From Aromatoleum aromaticum EbN1 (lineage in GTDB: Bacteria > Pseudomonadota > Gammaproteobacteria > Burkholderiales > Rhodocyclaceae): a stretch of 64,000 nt of DNA. The stretch is from contig NC_006513.1 of assembly GCF_000025965.1 (NCBI RefSeq), positions 4,023,400 through 4,087,399 of the forward strand, given 5' to 3'. This document shows positions 1 through 6,807 of the stretch, one piece after another. The notes under the pieces were generated by a model, which was not told where the DNA came from, ran no database searches, and saw nothing but the letters and a program-made list of their open reading frames with translations. The position numbers were made by a program, and so were the translations under genes. Every line of letters starts with the position of its first letter. Position 1 is the stretch's first letter.

Positions 1-588
1 GTCTTCGCTGACCTCGAGGCTCACCAGCAGTGCTCGCATGGCCTTGACCATGCCGTCCGGACCGGACAGGTAGTAAATGGGCCGATGCAAGTCCGGTACG
101 TATTTCCTCACCATCGCGGCATCGACGCGGCCGTGCTCTCCGGGCCAGCCATCCGGCGCCGAGCTGAAGGTCGGGACGTAACGGAAATTCGGATTCTCCT
201 TGGCCAGTCGCTCGAAATCACTTTTCAGCGGCAGGTCGTCCGGCGTGCGGCTGGCGTGCAGCAAGGTGATCTGGTGCGCGGTCCTGTCATGAGTAGCCTG
301 GGCGATCATGCTGCGCACCGGGGTGACGCCGATGCCGCCGATGATGAAAACCGCCGGGGTAGATTCGGTCTTGTGCAGCGTGAAGTCACCGTACGGCGCA
401 TCGAGCTTGACCTCGGTGCCGATCGGCAGATTCTTCAGCACTCGTTTGAAGGCGGTGTCGCGCATGCGGGTCGCTGCGACCAGGTCGGACTCGTAAGGCG
501 CCTGCACCAGTGAAAACCCGCGCGTATTGCCTTCGTCGTCGGTCTCGGGTGGGTCGATCAGCGTGTAGTCGGCGAATTGTCGGAAGCC
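1..588 (-). pseudogene. 5'-truncated FNR-type flavin/NAD(P)H oxidoreductase fragment
   Basis: Reading the minus strand gives a continuous ferredoxin-NADP reductase-like sequence. A FAD-binding barrel part (QFADYTLIDPPETD) is followed by the NAD(P)-binding start GGIGVTPVRSM and the YYLSGPDGMVKAM segment near the C-terminus, which is typical of the family. The frame is closed upstream by a TGA at 589-591, directly where IS200-type tnpA sequence begins, and no start codon remains. About the first 35-40 residues expected for the family are missing. The 3' end leaves the window at position 1, so the C-terminus cannot be judged. I read it as a gene decapitated by an insertion plus a deletion. The FNR fold is clear; the electron donor and acceptor are not. 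Confidence 0.75.
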
Positions 589-589
589 T

Positions 590-839
590 CATCTGATCGT
601 AACGCTCGTCCTCCTCTTCCTGAGCGCGGATGTACGCCCGCACGATCGCTTCGTCCAGACCGACCGTAGAAACGAAGTAGCCGCGCGCCCAGAAGTTCTC
701 GCCAGTAAAGTTCTTCTGTCGGCCGCCGAACCGTCGCGCGATCTGGATCGCACTCTTGCCCTTCAGATACCCGACCACGTTTGAGACCGCATACTTGGGC
801 GGAATGCTCAGGCACATGTGCACGTGATCGCCCATCAGA
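590..839 (-). pseudogene. tnpA: IS200-type transposase tnpA, 3' half
   Basis: This is the C-terminal part of a Y1 (HUH) transposase. It begins with GDHVHM, the HUH metal-binding motif (HVH), and continues through IPPKYAVSNVVGYLKGKSA and NFWARGYFVSTVG, which are hallmark stretches of IS200-like TnpA. The catalytic tyrosine region (GYFVST) is present. The frame joins the N-terminal half at 2309-2480 once the IS3 element and one copy of the 5-bp duplication are removed. After DQMR the family similarity stops and the frame continues meaninglessly through the reductase fragment. Confidence 0.8.
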
Positions 840-863
840 GAGGTGGCCCCGATTGTCTGGACA
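840..863 (+). repeat. IS3 element terminal inverted repeat (orfB side)
   Basis: This is the 24-bp end of the element, pairing with the inverted copy at 2285-2308. The target duplication TCAGA abuts it at 835-839. Confidence 0.85.
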
Positions 864-1083
864 GGGAATCCGGTTCGATAAGTGGAGCCTTGCCGGTTAG
901 GGCCGGGGGCCCGAGGTCTGGGTTGGTTTTGACTTTCTCATATTTTATAAAAATCGGTTCGAGCTCGGTGGAGCTTGTGGGCGAAGGGCTGCGCGGTGGG
1001 AAAGTCGTCAGACTTTTCCACGGCAAGCGGCCCGGTGCGCGAAGCGCATCGTCCATAAATCCACGGAGCCAGCCTTTGTGCCG

Positions 1084-1917
1084 TCATGCCGCCAGCGGCG
1101 TCTCATCGCGGAGCGCGCCGAAGTACGCCTGGTCGGGGGTGCGCCCGTCGTGAGCGCGGTGCGGCCGGCGTTCGTTGTAGAAGCGCAGGTAGGCGCCCAG
1201 GTGGGCCTTGGCCTCGGCGACGCTGTCATAGGCCTTGAGGTACACCTCTTCGTATTTCACGCTCTTCCACAGCCGCTCGACGAAGACGTTGTCGCGCCAG
1301 CAGCCCTTGCCGTCCATGCTGATCTGGATGCCGTTGTCTTTGAGCAGGTCGGTGAAATCGGTGCTGGTGAACTGGCATCCCTGATCGGTGTTGAAGATCT
1401 CCGGGCGGCCGTAGCGATGCAGCGCTTCGCGCACCGCATCGAGGCAGAAGTCGGTGGTCAGCGTGTTCGACAGCCGCCACGCCAGCACTCGGCGCGAGGA
1501 CCAATCGATGATGGCGAACAGATACACGAAACCCTTGCGCATCGGGATGTAGGTGATGTCGGCGGCCCACGCCTGGTTGGGGCGTTCGATCTTCAGATCC
1601 CGCAGCAGGTACGGATAGATCTCGTCACCGCGGCGGCGCCGGGACGTGTTGGGCTTGCGATAGAGCGCCTCGATGCCCATGCGGCGCATCAGCGTGCCGA
1701 CGTGCTTGCGCCCGATCGCATGCCCCTCGGCGCGCAGCAAATCCCGCAGCATCCGCGCTCCGGCAAACGGGTGCTCGAGATGCAGTTCGTCCATCCGGCG
1801 CATCAGCGCCAGATCGTGCGCCGACACTTCTCGCGGCGTGTAGTACATCGACGAGCGCGCCAGACGCAGAATCCGGCATTGCTGCGTCAGCGGCAGTTCA
1901 TGGGTGCGGTCGATCAT
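1084..1917 (-). CDS. IS3-family transposase OrfB (DDE integrase)
   Basis: 277-residue retroviral-integrase-type transposase subunit that provides the catalytic core for IS3 transposition. An N-terminal HTH_21-like segment (residues about 40-90) precedes the rve domain. The catalytic triad is visible as D120 (AADITYI), D178 (NTDQGCQF) and E214 (VERLWKSVKYEE), with exactly 35 residues between the second Asp and the Glu. The start ATG overlaps the orfA stop as ATGA. The junction contains AAGAAAATGA, where a -1 slip on the A-run would enter the orfB frame and could give an OrfAB fusion, the usual IS3 strategy. The ORF is intact and full length. Confidence 0.93.
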   Translation of the reverse strand: MIDRTHELPLTQQCRILRLARSSMYYTPREVSAHDLALMRRMDELHLEHPFAGARMLRDLLRAEGHAIGRKHVGTLMRRMGIEALYRKPNTSRRRRGDEIYPYLLRDLKIERPNQAWAADITYIPMRKGFVYLFAIIDWSSRRVLAWRLSNTLTTDFCLDAVREALHRYGRPEIFNTDQGCQFTSTDFTDLLKDNGIQISMDGKGCWRDNVFVERLWKSVKYEEVYLKAYDSVAEAKAHLGAYLRFYNERRPHRAHDGRTPDQAYFGALRDETPLAA

Positions 1918-2219
1918 TTTCTTGCGCTCAGCAGGCCCGCCTTGGTGAGCGCGCTTTCTAAAAAATCATTCTCCAGCGTCAGCTGCCCGATCTTGGCGTG
2001 CAGCTTCGTCAGATCCGGTGCGGCGGTCGCGGTCGCCGAGGCGTCACCGAACACGTGCGCGGCGCGCTCCATCAACTGGCTCTTCCAGTCGGCGATCTGG
2101 TTCGGATGGACGTCGAACTGCTGCGCCAGCTCGGCCAGCGTCTTGTCTCCTTTGAGCGCGGCCACCGCCACTTGCGCCTTGAACGCCGGCGAGTGGTTTC
2201 GCCGTTTCCTTCTCGTCAT
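1914..2219 (-). CDS. IS3-family transposase OrfA (HTH subunit)
   Basis: 101-residue DNA-binding subunit with a helix-turn-helix of the HTH_8/IS3 transposase type (residues about 10-55, including HSPAFKAQVAVAALKG and the conserved DVHPNQIADWK) and a C-terminal leucine-zipper-like segment (KIGQLTLENDFLESAL) used for multimerisation. It overlaps orfB by 4 bp. The promoter is expected between 2220 and the inverted repeat at 2285-2308. Confidence 0.92.
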   Translation of the reverse strand: MTRRKRRNHSPAFKAQVAVAALKGDKTLAELAQQFDVHPNQIADWKSQLMERAAHVFGDASATATAAPDLTKLHAKIGQLTLENDFLESALTKAGLLSARK

Positions 2220-2284
2220 GCTCTTGCTCCATTTCAGGGCCGCTCACGCGGCCATCGCTGGGGCAAGGCTACCACCTATCCGGC

Positions 2285-2308
2285 TGTCCGAATTTCCGGG
2301 GCCCGCTC
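2285..2308 (-). repeat. IS3 element terminal inverted repeat (orfA side)
   Basis: 24-bp end upstream of orfA, matching the 840-863 end at 16 of 24 positions. The second TCAGA target copy abuts it at 2309-2313. Confidence 0.85.
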
Positions 2309-2480
2309 TCAGATGCCCCTCCACAATCTTCGACTCCTTGTGTGCCGCCAACTCGTGGAGCATCTCCCCAACATGCCGACGTAACGCCCCGAACAGCTTC
2401 TTCTTGCGCCTCTTCGGTATGAACACCACGTGATACTTACAGTCCCATCTCGTGTGACTCAGGCTCTGATACTCTTTCAT
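2309..2480 (-). pseudogene. tnpA: IS200-type transposase tnpA, 5' part
   Basis: N-terminal piece beginning at the ATG 2478-2480 (MKEYQSLSHTRWDCKYHVVF), with the characteristic TRWDCKYHVVFIPKRRKK start of IS200 TnpA. It ends at KESKIVEGHL, where the IS3 element is inserted. The rest of the protein continues at 839 downward. An ATG further upstream (2561) is in frame, but the family start is the one given. Confidence 0.8.
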
Positions 2481-2551
2481 CGTGAATCTCCTTCTCTTGG
2501 CGGAGATCGAAAATTCACGCTGACCGTCGTATAGGTCAAACCTCTGTGAGT

Positions 2552-2570
2552 CCCCCGGCAAAGCCGGGGG
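2552..2570. repeat. Left-end hairpin of the IS200-type element
   Basis: CCCCCGGC, a 3-nt AAA loop, then GCCGGGGG: a perfect 8-bp stem located upstream of tnpA, the position of the TnpA-recognised subterminal hairpin in IS200/IS605 elements. It lacks a T-run on either strand, so a terminator is less likely. Confidence 0.6.
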
Positions 2571-2826
2571 CTTACCTCATTACCGAGTTACTTGGCGGGA
2601 TCCGACAGGAATACTGATATCACTGGGATTCGGCGCAGCCCGGTCTGACCCCGATTTTCTGCGCGTTGTCGGTCACGTCGCGGAGATTGCCGCGGAAGGG
2701 ATCAGCGGCGATGACGGCGAGGTTGATGTCCGAAAGGGTGTGTATGTCTCTGGATGGCGCGGGGGTTGTGTCGCTGGCGCGGCTGGAAGCCGGGGCGGGA
2801 TTATCGCCGGAAAGGGTGGAAAACGC
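2571..2826. other. Intergenic region, no supported gene
   Basis: Lies between the IS200 remnant and the glycosyltransferase stop. The N-terminus of the truncated reductase is not here, so the insertion did not simply split that gene. A short minus-strand frame around 2620-2735 (including IAADPFRGNLRDVTDNAQK) reads like protein and ends in a stop, but I do not recognise it and see no start. It may be a gene relic. Confidence 0.4.
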
Positions 2827-3933
2827 TCAGACGCGGTCGAGCGCTTCGGCGTTGTCCAGCGCGGCGGAGGCGGAAGACCACGGCCAGCGGAAACGCACCA
2901 GTCGCAGGTAGCACAGCAGGTAGGCCGCGGACGTGAGAAGGACCACGGCCAGGCACTGGCTGCGGCTGTGCCAGACGAACTGCGCGAAGCCGGCGGGGAC
3001 GAGCGCGAACAGCCACATCAGCGGCGAGACGGCTGCATTGCGCAAGGTGGGGCGGTCGGCGGGGACAAAATGGCGTACGACGCGCGCATGCACGAGGCTA
3101 TGCAGGTGCAGACGGTCGGCCGCGCCGGGATGGTGCTCGCGATAGCGCCGGCGCGCGATGCTGAAGATCAGCTCCATCACGGGGTAGGCGCAGATCAGCA
3201 GGCTGACCCACGGGGAGACTGCGGTGTTGCGCTCGGGCAGCAGGATGGCGAGCCAGGCGAGCGCGAAGCCCCCGAGATAGGCGCCGCCATCGCCGAGGAA
3301 GATCTTGCCGGCGGGAAAGTTGATCGCGAGGAAGCCGGCGAACGCGGCGGCGAAAGCCCAGCACACGGACGCGAGGACGACATCGTCCACCTGGAAGGCC
3401 ACGAGGCCGAGCGCACCGAACATGATGACCAGCGCGCCGCCGGCGAGGCCGTTGAAGCCGTCGATCATGTTGACCGCGTTGGCGATTCCGCCCGCTGCGA
3501 ACGCGGTGAGGATCACCGCTGCCGGCAGCCACTGCAGGATGAAATCGACCGGCGCGAGGTCGAGGTGATCGAGCGCGATGCCGGTGAGCTGCCACGCCAG
3601 CACGCCGCTACACAGCGTCGCCACCAGCCGCCGAGTGACGCTGACTTTCTTGGTGAGGTCTTCGGCAATGCCGAAGGCGAACGCCGGCACTGCGGCCAGC
3701 AGGAGGGGAAAGAGGATCGCCTGCTCGTCCGCGCCCGCCGTGAAAGCGCCGACGACGAGCGCCGCCACCACTGCGAGGCCTCCGACGCGAGGCGTCGGCG
3801 CGACGTGGAACTTCTGGATTCCATGGTCCGAATCCAGCGTGAAGCGGCCGTGCAGATTCTTGGTGAGAACGATGACAAGGGCAACGAGGCAGGAGGTTGC
3901 TGCGATGGCGAAAAAACTTTCCGGAAAACTCAT
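2827..3933 (-). CDS. WecA/MraY-family undecaprenyl-phosphate sugar-phosphate transferase
   Basis: About 368-residue polytopic inner-membrane enzyme (roughly ten hydrophobic segments). It should transfer a sugar-1-phosphate, probably a HexNAc-phosphate, from a UDP-sugar to undecaprenyl phosphate, the first step of O-unit or exopolysaccharide repeat synthesis. Family motifs present: HVAPTPRVGGLAVV near residue 43, NAVNMIDGFNGLAGG (catalytic Asp/Asn loop), FLGDGGAYLGG, and the C-terminal HHPGAADRLHLHSL histidine motif. I chose ATG 3931-3933 (MSFPESFF) because the hydrophobic N-terminus starts there; an in-frame ATG at 3993 would add 20 polar residues. It lies near the wza/wzc export operon on the same strand, which supports a polysaccharide role. 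Sugar specificity cannot be read. Confidence 0.88.
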   Translation of the reverse strand: MSFPESFFAIAATSCLVALVIVLTKNLHGRFTLDSDHGIQKFHVAPTPRVGGLAVVAALVVGAFTAGADEQAILFPLLLAAVPAFAFGIAEDLTKKVSVTRRLVATLCSGVLAWQLTGIALDHLDLAPVDFILQWLPAAVILTAFAAGGIANAVNMIDGFNGLAGGALVIMFGALGLVAFQVDDVVLASVCWAFAAAFAGFLAINFPAGKIFLGDGGAYLGGFALAWLAILLPERNTAVSPWVSLLICAYPVMELIFSIARRRYREHHPGAADRLHLHSLVHARVVRHFVPADRPTLRNAAVSPLMWLFALVPAGFAQFVWHSRSQCLAVVLLTSAAYLLCYLRLVRFRWPWSSASAALDNAEALDRV

Positions 3934-4373
3934 CAGGCGTTTCTCGTTTTTGGCTTGTTTGCTTGTGGTCTGTGCCCTCGCCTCCCCGCCCAAAAAGTTT
4001 TCGGATTGGCGGGAATGCCCTTGGGGCGCGGCGCTGCGGCTTTTCCCGAAGCACGGGACGCGATGTTATCAACATGAACATGCGCTGCAAGCAAATATTT
4101 CACGACTGAACGCAGGTACTTATCGGTAGGCCATCCAAGGTATTGTCATGAATGTTGGCGTTACCGTATATATGGTATTGGCAGTGCTGGCATGCACTTG
4201 AGTATGGAGCTGGTGGCAGGGTTATTACGGACCCGAACCAGGAGACGATGATGCAAATGGCGCCGCCCCCGCTCGGTGGTCATTGACAGGCTGGCGGACT
4301 GCGGGGCAGCAAGAGCGTATGTCGCAAGTTCGCGCAGATAGGCGGCACTGTGGCTTACGCTCGATTCACTTGA
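3934..4373. other. Intergenic region
   Basis: Upstream of the sugar transferase (minus) and of the antitoxin (plus). The part next to 3934 should hold the transferase promoter. I see no convincing gene, tRNA or repeat; the frames that cross it are antisense continuations of neighbouring coding bias or are very short. Confidence 0.5.
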
Positions 4374-4395
4374 CTGTGTCGCAAACGAGACACAG
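4374..4395. promoter_or_regulatory. Palindromic operator candidate upstream of antitoxin
   Basis: The 7-bp arms CTGTGTC and GACACAG are separated by 8 bp, centred 23 bp before the antitoxin ATG. Type II antitoxins of the RelB/DinJ class repress their own promoter by binding such inverted repeats. A TTGACT just before it could be a -35 element. Binding is inferred. Confidence 0.5.
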
Positions 4396-4407
4396 AAGGA
4401 TCCAACC

Positions 4408-4686
4408 ATGGCTCGTTCCACGATGCTGCACATCCGGGTAGACGACGAAATCAAGACGCAAGCCAGCGAGGCACTGGCAGCGATGGGACTGTCCATGTCG
4501 GATGCCGTGCGCATCCTGCTCAAGCGCGTGGTCAACGACCAGGCTTTTCCGCTGGAGCTGAAAGTGCCCAACGCCCGGACCCGTGCGGCGACGGAAGAAG
4601 CCCGCGCAATGACGAAGGCCCGTGCCGCCCGTTCTGGCTCTGCTGATGCGCTGATCGATGACCTGGAAAAAGCCCGCCAGCAGTAA
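4408..4686 (+). CDS. RelB/DinJ-family antitoxin
   Basis: 92-residue protein with an N-terminal ribbon-helix-helix (MLHIRVDDEIKTQASEALAA, then GLSMSDAVRILLKRVV) followed by an acidic/Ala-rich tail that in this family wraps the toxin. AAGGAT precedes the ATG as ribosome-binding site. It is the antitoxin half of a DinJ-YafQ-like pair, but the partner toxin is reduced to a stub (see 4658-4720). It may act only as an autorepressor or may neutralise toxins encoded elsewhere. Sequence and length match the family well. Confidence 0.88.
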   Translation: MARSTMLHIRVDDEIKTQASEALAAMGLSMSDAVRILLKRVVNDQAFPLELKVPNARTRAATEEARAMTKARAARSGSADALIDDLEKARQQ

Positions 4687-4720
4687 GCGGGCGCTGCTGC
4701 CGAGGGCGTGTGACTACACC
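4658..4720 (+). pseudogene. Truncated YafQ/RelE-type toxin gene (5' stub)
   Basis: Begins with ATG inside the antitoxin gene (29-bp overlap), the usual arrangement for these pairs. The 21-residue start MTWKKPASSKRALLPRACDY matches the N-terminus of YafQ-like toxins. After DYT the similarity stops abruptly and unrelated sequence follows. None of the downstream catalytic residues of the RelE fold (His/Asp and C-terminal His-Phe) can be found in any frame up to 4842. I therefore call it a 3'-deleted toxin. Confidence 0.65.
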
Positions 4721-4730
4721 AGGAAGGGCT

Positions 4731-4763
4731 TGACGGATAACACCTTCGGCTCATCCGCCCTAC
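4731..4763. repeat. Possible small dispersed palindromic repeat at the toxin breakpoint
   Basis: CGGATAACACC, TTCGGCTC and ATCCGCCCTACG form an interrupted CGGAT/ATCCG palindrome of the type often dispersed between genes in betaproteobacteria. It begins about 10 bp after the toxin similarity ends, so it may mark the deletion point. No second copy was found in this window, so the repeat status is from general knowledge. Confidence 0.3.
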
Positions 4764-4827
4764 GCGGTGGGCGCTGGCGTCAAGCTGAGTCTCGAGCTCC
4801 AGAATCAGTCGCCAAAGGTGCGGCGGG

Positions 4828-4833
4828 TATACT
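4828..4833 (+). promoter_or_regulatory. Possible -10 box very close to the start codon
   Basis: TATACT lies 8 nt before the ATG at 4842, with no Shine-Dalgarno between them. If it is a sigma-70 -10 box, the mRNA would be leaderless or nearly so. No good -35 is visible. Confidence 0.3.
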
Positions 4834-4841
4834 CCGCCCCC

Positions 4842-6104
4842 ATGTCGAAACGCCTGCCCCCCTTCACGCATCCGCTCAAGCTCGCCAGGTGGCTCGCTTT
4901 CGCGCTGTTCGCGGCGCTCGCGGCGTGGCGGATCGTCACGCTGAACCTCGCCGATCACTACATCGACACCGGCGAAACGGTGGCCGCGACAGAACTGCCC
5001 AGTGTGGAACATCCGGTCGCGCTGACCCGCGAGGCGCGGCAGCTGCTCGACGCCGAGCCGCAACGGGCGGTCGCGCTGCTGCAGCGGGCGGTGCGCGCCG
5101 ACCCGACGTACGGTTTGTCGTATGCGTTGCTCGGCGCGCTGTGGGAAAAAGCCGGCGACGCGCGGCGGGCGAGAAGCGCGATCGACGCGGCGGCGGCTTT
5201 CGCGCCGGCGAAAGTGGATGTGCGCCTGATCGCGGCCGGGTTCGAGCTCGGGCGCGACGATCTCGCCGCGGCGCTGCGCCATTCGAGCGTCGCGCTGACG
5301 CGTCGCGGCAGCCTGCGCGCAGCGATGTTCCCGGAGCTGCTGCGCATTGCGGACGAACCCGCGAACCGCGAGGCGTTCTCGGCGCTGCTTGCCGAACCCG
5401 TCGCGTGGTGGCCGGCGTTCGTCGGCTTCGCAGCGAACAAGGGCGAGCGGCTCGAAACAGTGATGGCGCTGTATGCGCTGTCGGAAGCGAGCGCGGCGAA
5501 TGCGCTGCAGGGCCACGGCTTGGCAGCAGTGCTGCGGCGCCTGCAGCGCGAAGGGCTGTGGCTCGATGCGCGGCTGGCGTGGATGAATGCGCTGCCGGTC
5601 GAGCAGCTCGAAGGAATGGGCAACGTGTTCAATGGCGGCTTCGAAGAGCCGCTGTCGGGCGTTGGCTTCGACTGGGTGAGCGCGAAAGCGGGCCACGTGC
5701 TGGTCGAGCCGCTGCCGACTTCCGGCGCGACCGGCGCCGCTGCGCTGAACGTCGTGTTTCGCGGCCCGCGCGTGCGCTTTCGTCACCTCAGCCAGCAGCT
5801 GATGCTGGAACCCGGAAGCTACGCGCTGCGCGGCCGGGTGCGCCCGGACGGGCTGGAAGCGGAACCGGGACTGGCATGGGCGGTTTCGTGCATCGGCGCG
5901 CGCGAGCGGCAGGTCGGCATCACGGAGCATTTTTCCGGCCGCTCGGCATGGCGCAAGTTCGAGACGACGTTCACCGTCCCCGCCGCCGATTGCGCGGCGC
6001 AGGTACTGCGGCTGCAGCTCGGCGGCCGCGTCGCGCTGGATTTCGAAGCCAGCGGACCGATCTGGTTTGATGACATCGTGATCGAGCGCCTTGACGCTCG
6101 CTGA
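4842..6104 (+). CDS. Membrane-anchored TPR protein with C-terminal beta-sandwich-like domain
   Basis: About 420 residues. An N-terminal transmembrane helix (LARWLAFALFAALAAWRIV, residues about 14-32) is followed by Ala/Leu-rich helical repeats of TPR type (about 60-260: PQRAVALLQRAV, YGLSYALLGALWEKAGDARRA). The C-terminal part (about 265-420), beginning VFNGGFEEPL and ending FDDIVIERL, looks like the jelly-roll carbohydrate-binding-like domain seen in exopolysaccharide and O-antigen loci. I chose ATG 4842 rather than the in-frame ATG at 4767 because the upstream 25 codons are unconserved in character and contain TATACT. It probably works in assembly of a surface polysaccharide; no catalytic residues are recognised. 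Confidence 0.7.
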   Translation: MSKRLPPFTHPLKLARWLAFALFAALAAWRIVTLNLADHYIDTGETVAATELPSVEHPVALTREARQLLDAEPQRAVALLQRAVRADPTYGLSYALLGALWEKAGDARRARSAIDAAAAFAPAKVDVRLIAAGFELGRDDLAAALRHSSVALTRRGSLRAAMFPELLRIADEPANREAFSALLAEPVAWWPAFVGFAANKGERLETVMALYALSEASAANALQGHGLAAVLRRLQREGLWLDARLAWMNALPVEQLEGMGNVFNGGFEEPLSGVGFDWVSAKAGHVLVEPLPTSGATGAAALNVVFRGPRVRFRHLSQQLMLEPGSYALRGRVRPDGLEAEPGLAWAVSCIGARERQVGITEHFSGRSAWRKFETTFTVPAADCAAQVLRLQLGGRVALDFEASGPIWFDDIVIERLDAR

Positions 6105-6164
6105 CCCGCCGTGTACCTTTCGTCCCAAAGTTTTGTTACATCGAATTCACCTAGAGGTTGAAAA

Positions 6165-6677
6165 ATGAAGAAGATCACCGGAGTTGCCGCCGCACTCACC
6201 CTGAGTGGCGCGATGGGTGCCGCCCACGCCGCCGAACCGCTGCAGGTCGCGGCGCTGACGAACGTCGACGGTAAAGTGCTGATCCACAAGGGCAAGGACT
6301 ACACCATCGCCAAGGCCGGTTCTCCTCTGATCGAAGGCGACCGCGTCATCACGCTGAAGGGGTCGAAAGCCGACGTGGCGTTTGCCGAAGGTTGCGTGAC
6401 CAGCCTGAAGGAAAACGCGGTGCTGGCGATCGGCGGCGTGGATGTCTGCGCGACCGGCCCGCTGTCGGCGAACCCCGAACCCGTCAAGTATGCGCAGGCA
6501 ATCGGCGCCCCGGTGCCGACCTCGGCGTTCACACTTGGCAGCAGCACGGGCTTGGGTCTGAGTACCGGCATGGGCGCGCTGATCGGCGGCGGCACGGTCC
6601 TGCTGACCGCCGGAGGCGAACTCGGCACCGCCCACGAGGACGACGACAACGACGACCGCCCGATCAGCGGGCAATAA
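6165..6677 (+). CDS. Secreted FecR-like domain protein
   Basis: 170 residues with a clear Sec signal peptide (MKKITGVAAALTLSG to AHA, cleavage after about residue 23). A FecR-type beta domain follows (VDGKVLIHKGKDYTIAKAG, DRVITLKGSKADVAF, GCVTSLKENAVLAI), then a Gly-rich hydrophobic stretch (TGLGLSTGMGALIGGG) and an acidic Asp tail. Such proteins occur next to polysaccharide and exosortase loci. The start is supported by GAGGT 8 nt upstream. It lies 60 bp after the TPR gene and is followed by a clear terminator, so the two may be cotranscribed. The Gly-rich segment could insert in a membrane. Molecular role unknown. Confidence 0.75.
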   Translation: MKKITGVAAALTLSGAMGAAHAAEPLQVAALTNVDGKVLIHKGKDYTIAKAGSPLIEGDRVITLKGSKADVAFAEGCVTSLKENAVLAIGGVDVCATGPLSANPEPVKYAQAIGAPVPTSAFTLGSSTGLGLSTGMGALIGGGTVLLTAGGELGTAHEDDDNDDRPISGQ

Positions 6678-6716
6678 GCCGGGCGGCCTCGCGCCGCACC
6701 GGACGAACTTCCGAAG

Positions 6717-6742
6717 GGCTCCGCACAACGCGGGGCCTTTTT
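6717..6742 (+). terminator. Rho-independent terminator
   Basis: Stem GGCTCCGC/GCGGGGCC with one G-U pair, 5-nt loop ACAAC, followed by TTTTT; 40 bp after the FecR-like gene. Confidence 0.8.
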
Positions 6743-6807
6743 CAATTGTGCAGGGGGAAAGCACGCAGGGCGGGGCAGACGGTTTCCAGGCCGCCCCGCC
6801 CTGCCGG

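Larger units (their letters stand above)
840..2308 (-). mobile_element. Complete IS3-family insertion sequence inside tnpA
   Basis: A 1469-bp element with 24-bp imperfect terminal inverted repeats (16 of 24 positions identical, both starting GAG and containing GGCCCCG and GGACA). It is flanked by the direct repeat TCAGA at 835-839 and 2309-2313. It carries two overlapping genes, orfA and orfB. About 240 bp between orfB and the 840 end hold no convincing gene. Removing the element plus one TCAGA restores the IS200 tnpA frame at GHL/MGDHVHM, which proves both the borders and the order of events. Confidence 0.92.
590..2570 (-). mobile_element. IS200/IS605-family element, interrupted and missing its right end
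   Basis: Both halves of a single tnpA gene flank an IS3-family insertion, and a perfect 8-bp hairpin (2552-2570) lies about 70 bp upstream of the tnpA start, as expected for the left end of an IS200/IS605 element. At the other side tnpA runs straight into the reductase fragment at about 590 with no stop codon and no right-end hairpin. The right end is therefore probably deleted and the element should be immobile in cis. Family assignment rests on the TnpA sequence; exact borders are estimates. Confidence 0.7.

Noticed and set aside
2740-4077. 445-codon plus-strand open frame
   Set aside because: Antisense to the WecA-like transferase; the translation is a Arg/Glu/Asp/Gly-rich shadow typical of high-GC DNA, with no family motif.
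4161-6128. 655-codon minus-strand open frame
   Set aside because: Antisense to the antitoxin and TPR genes, which have signal, RBS and family patterns; the minus translation has none.
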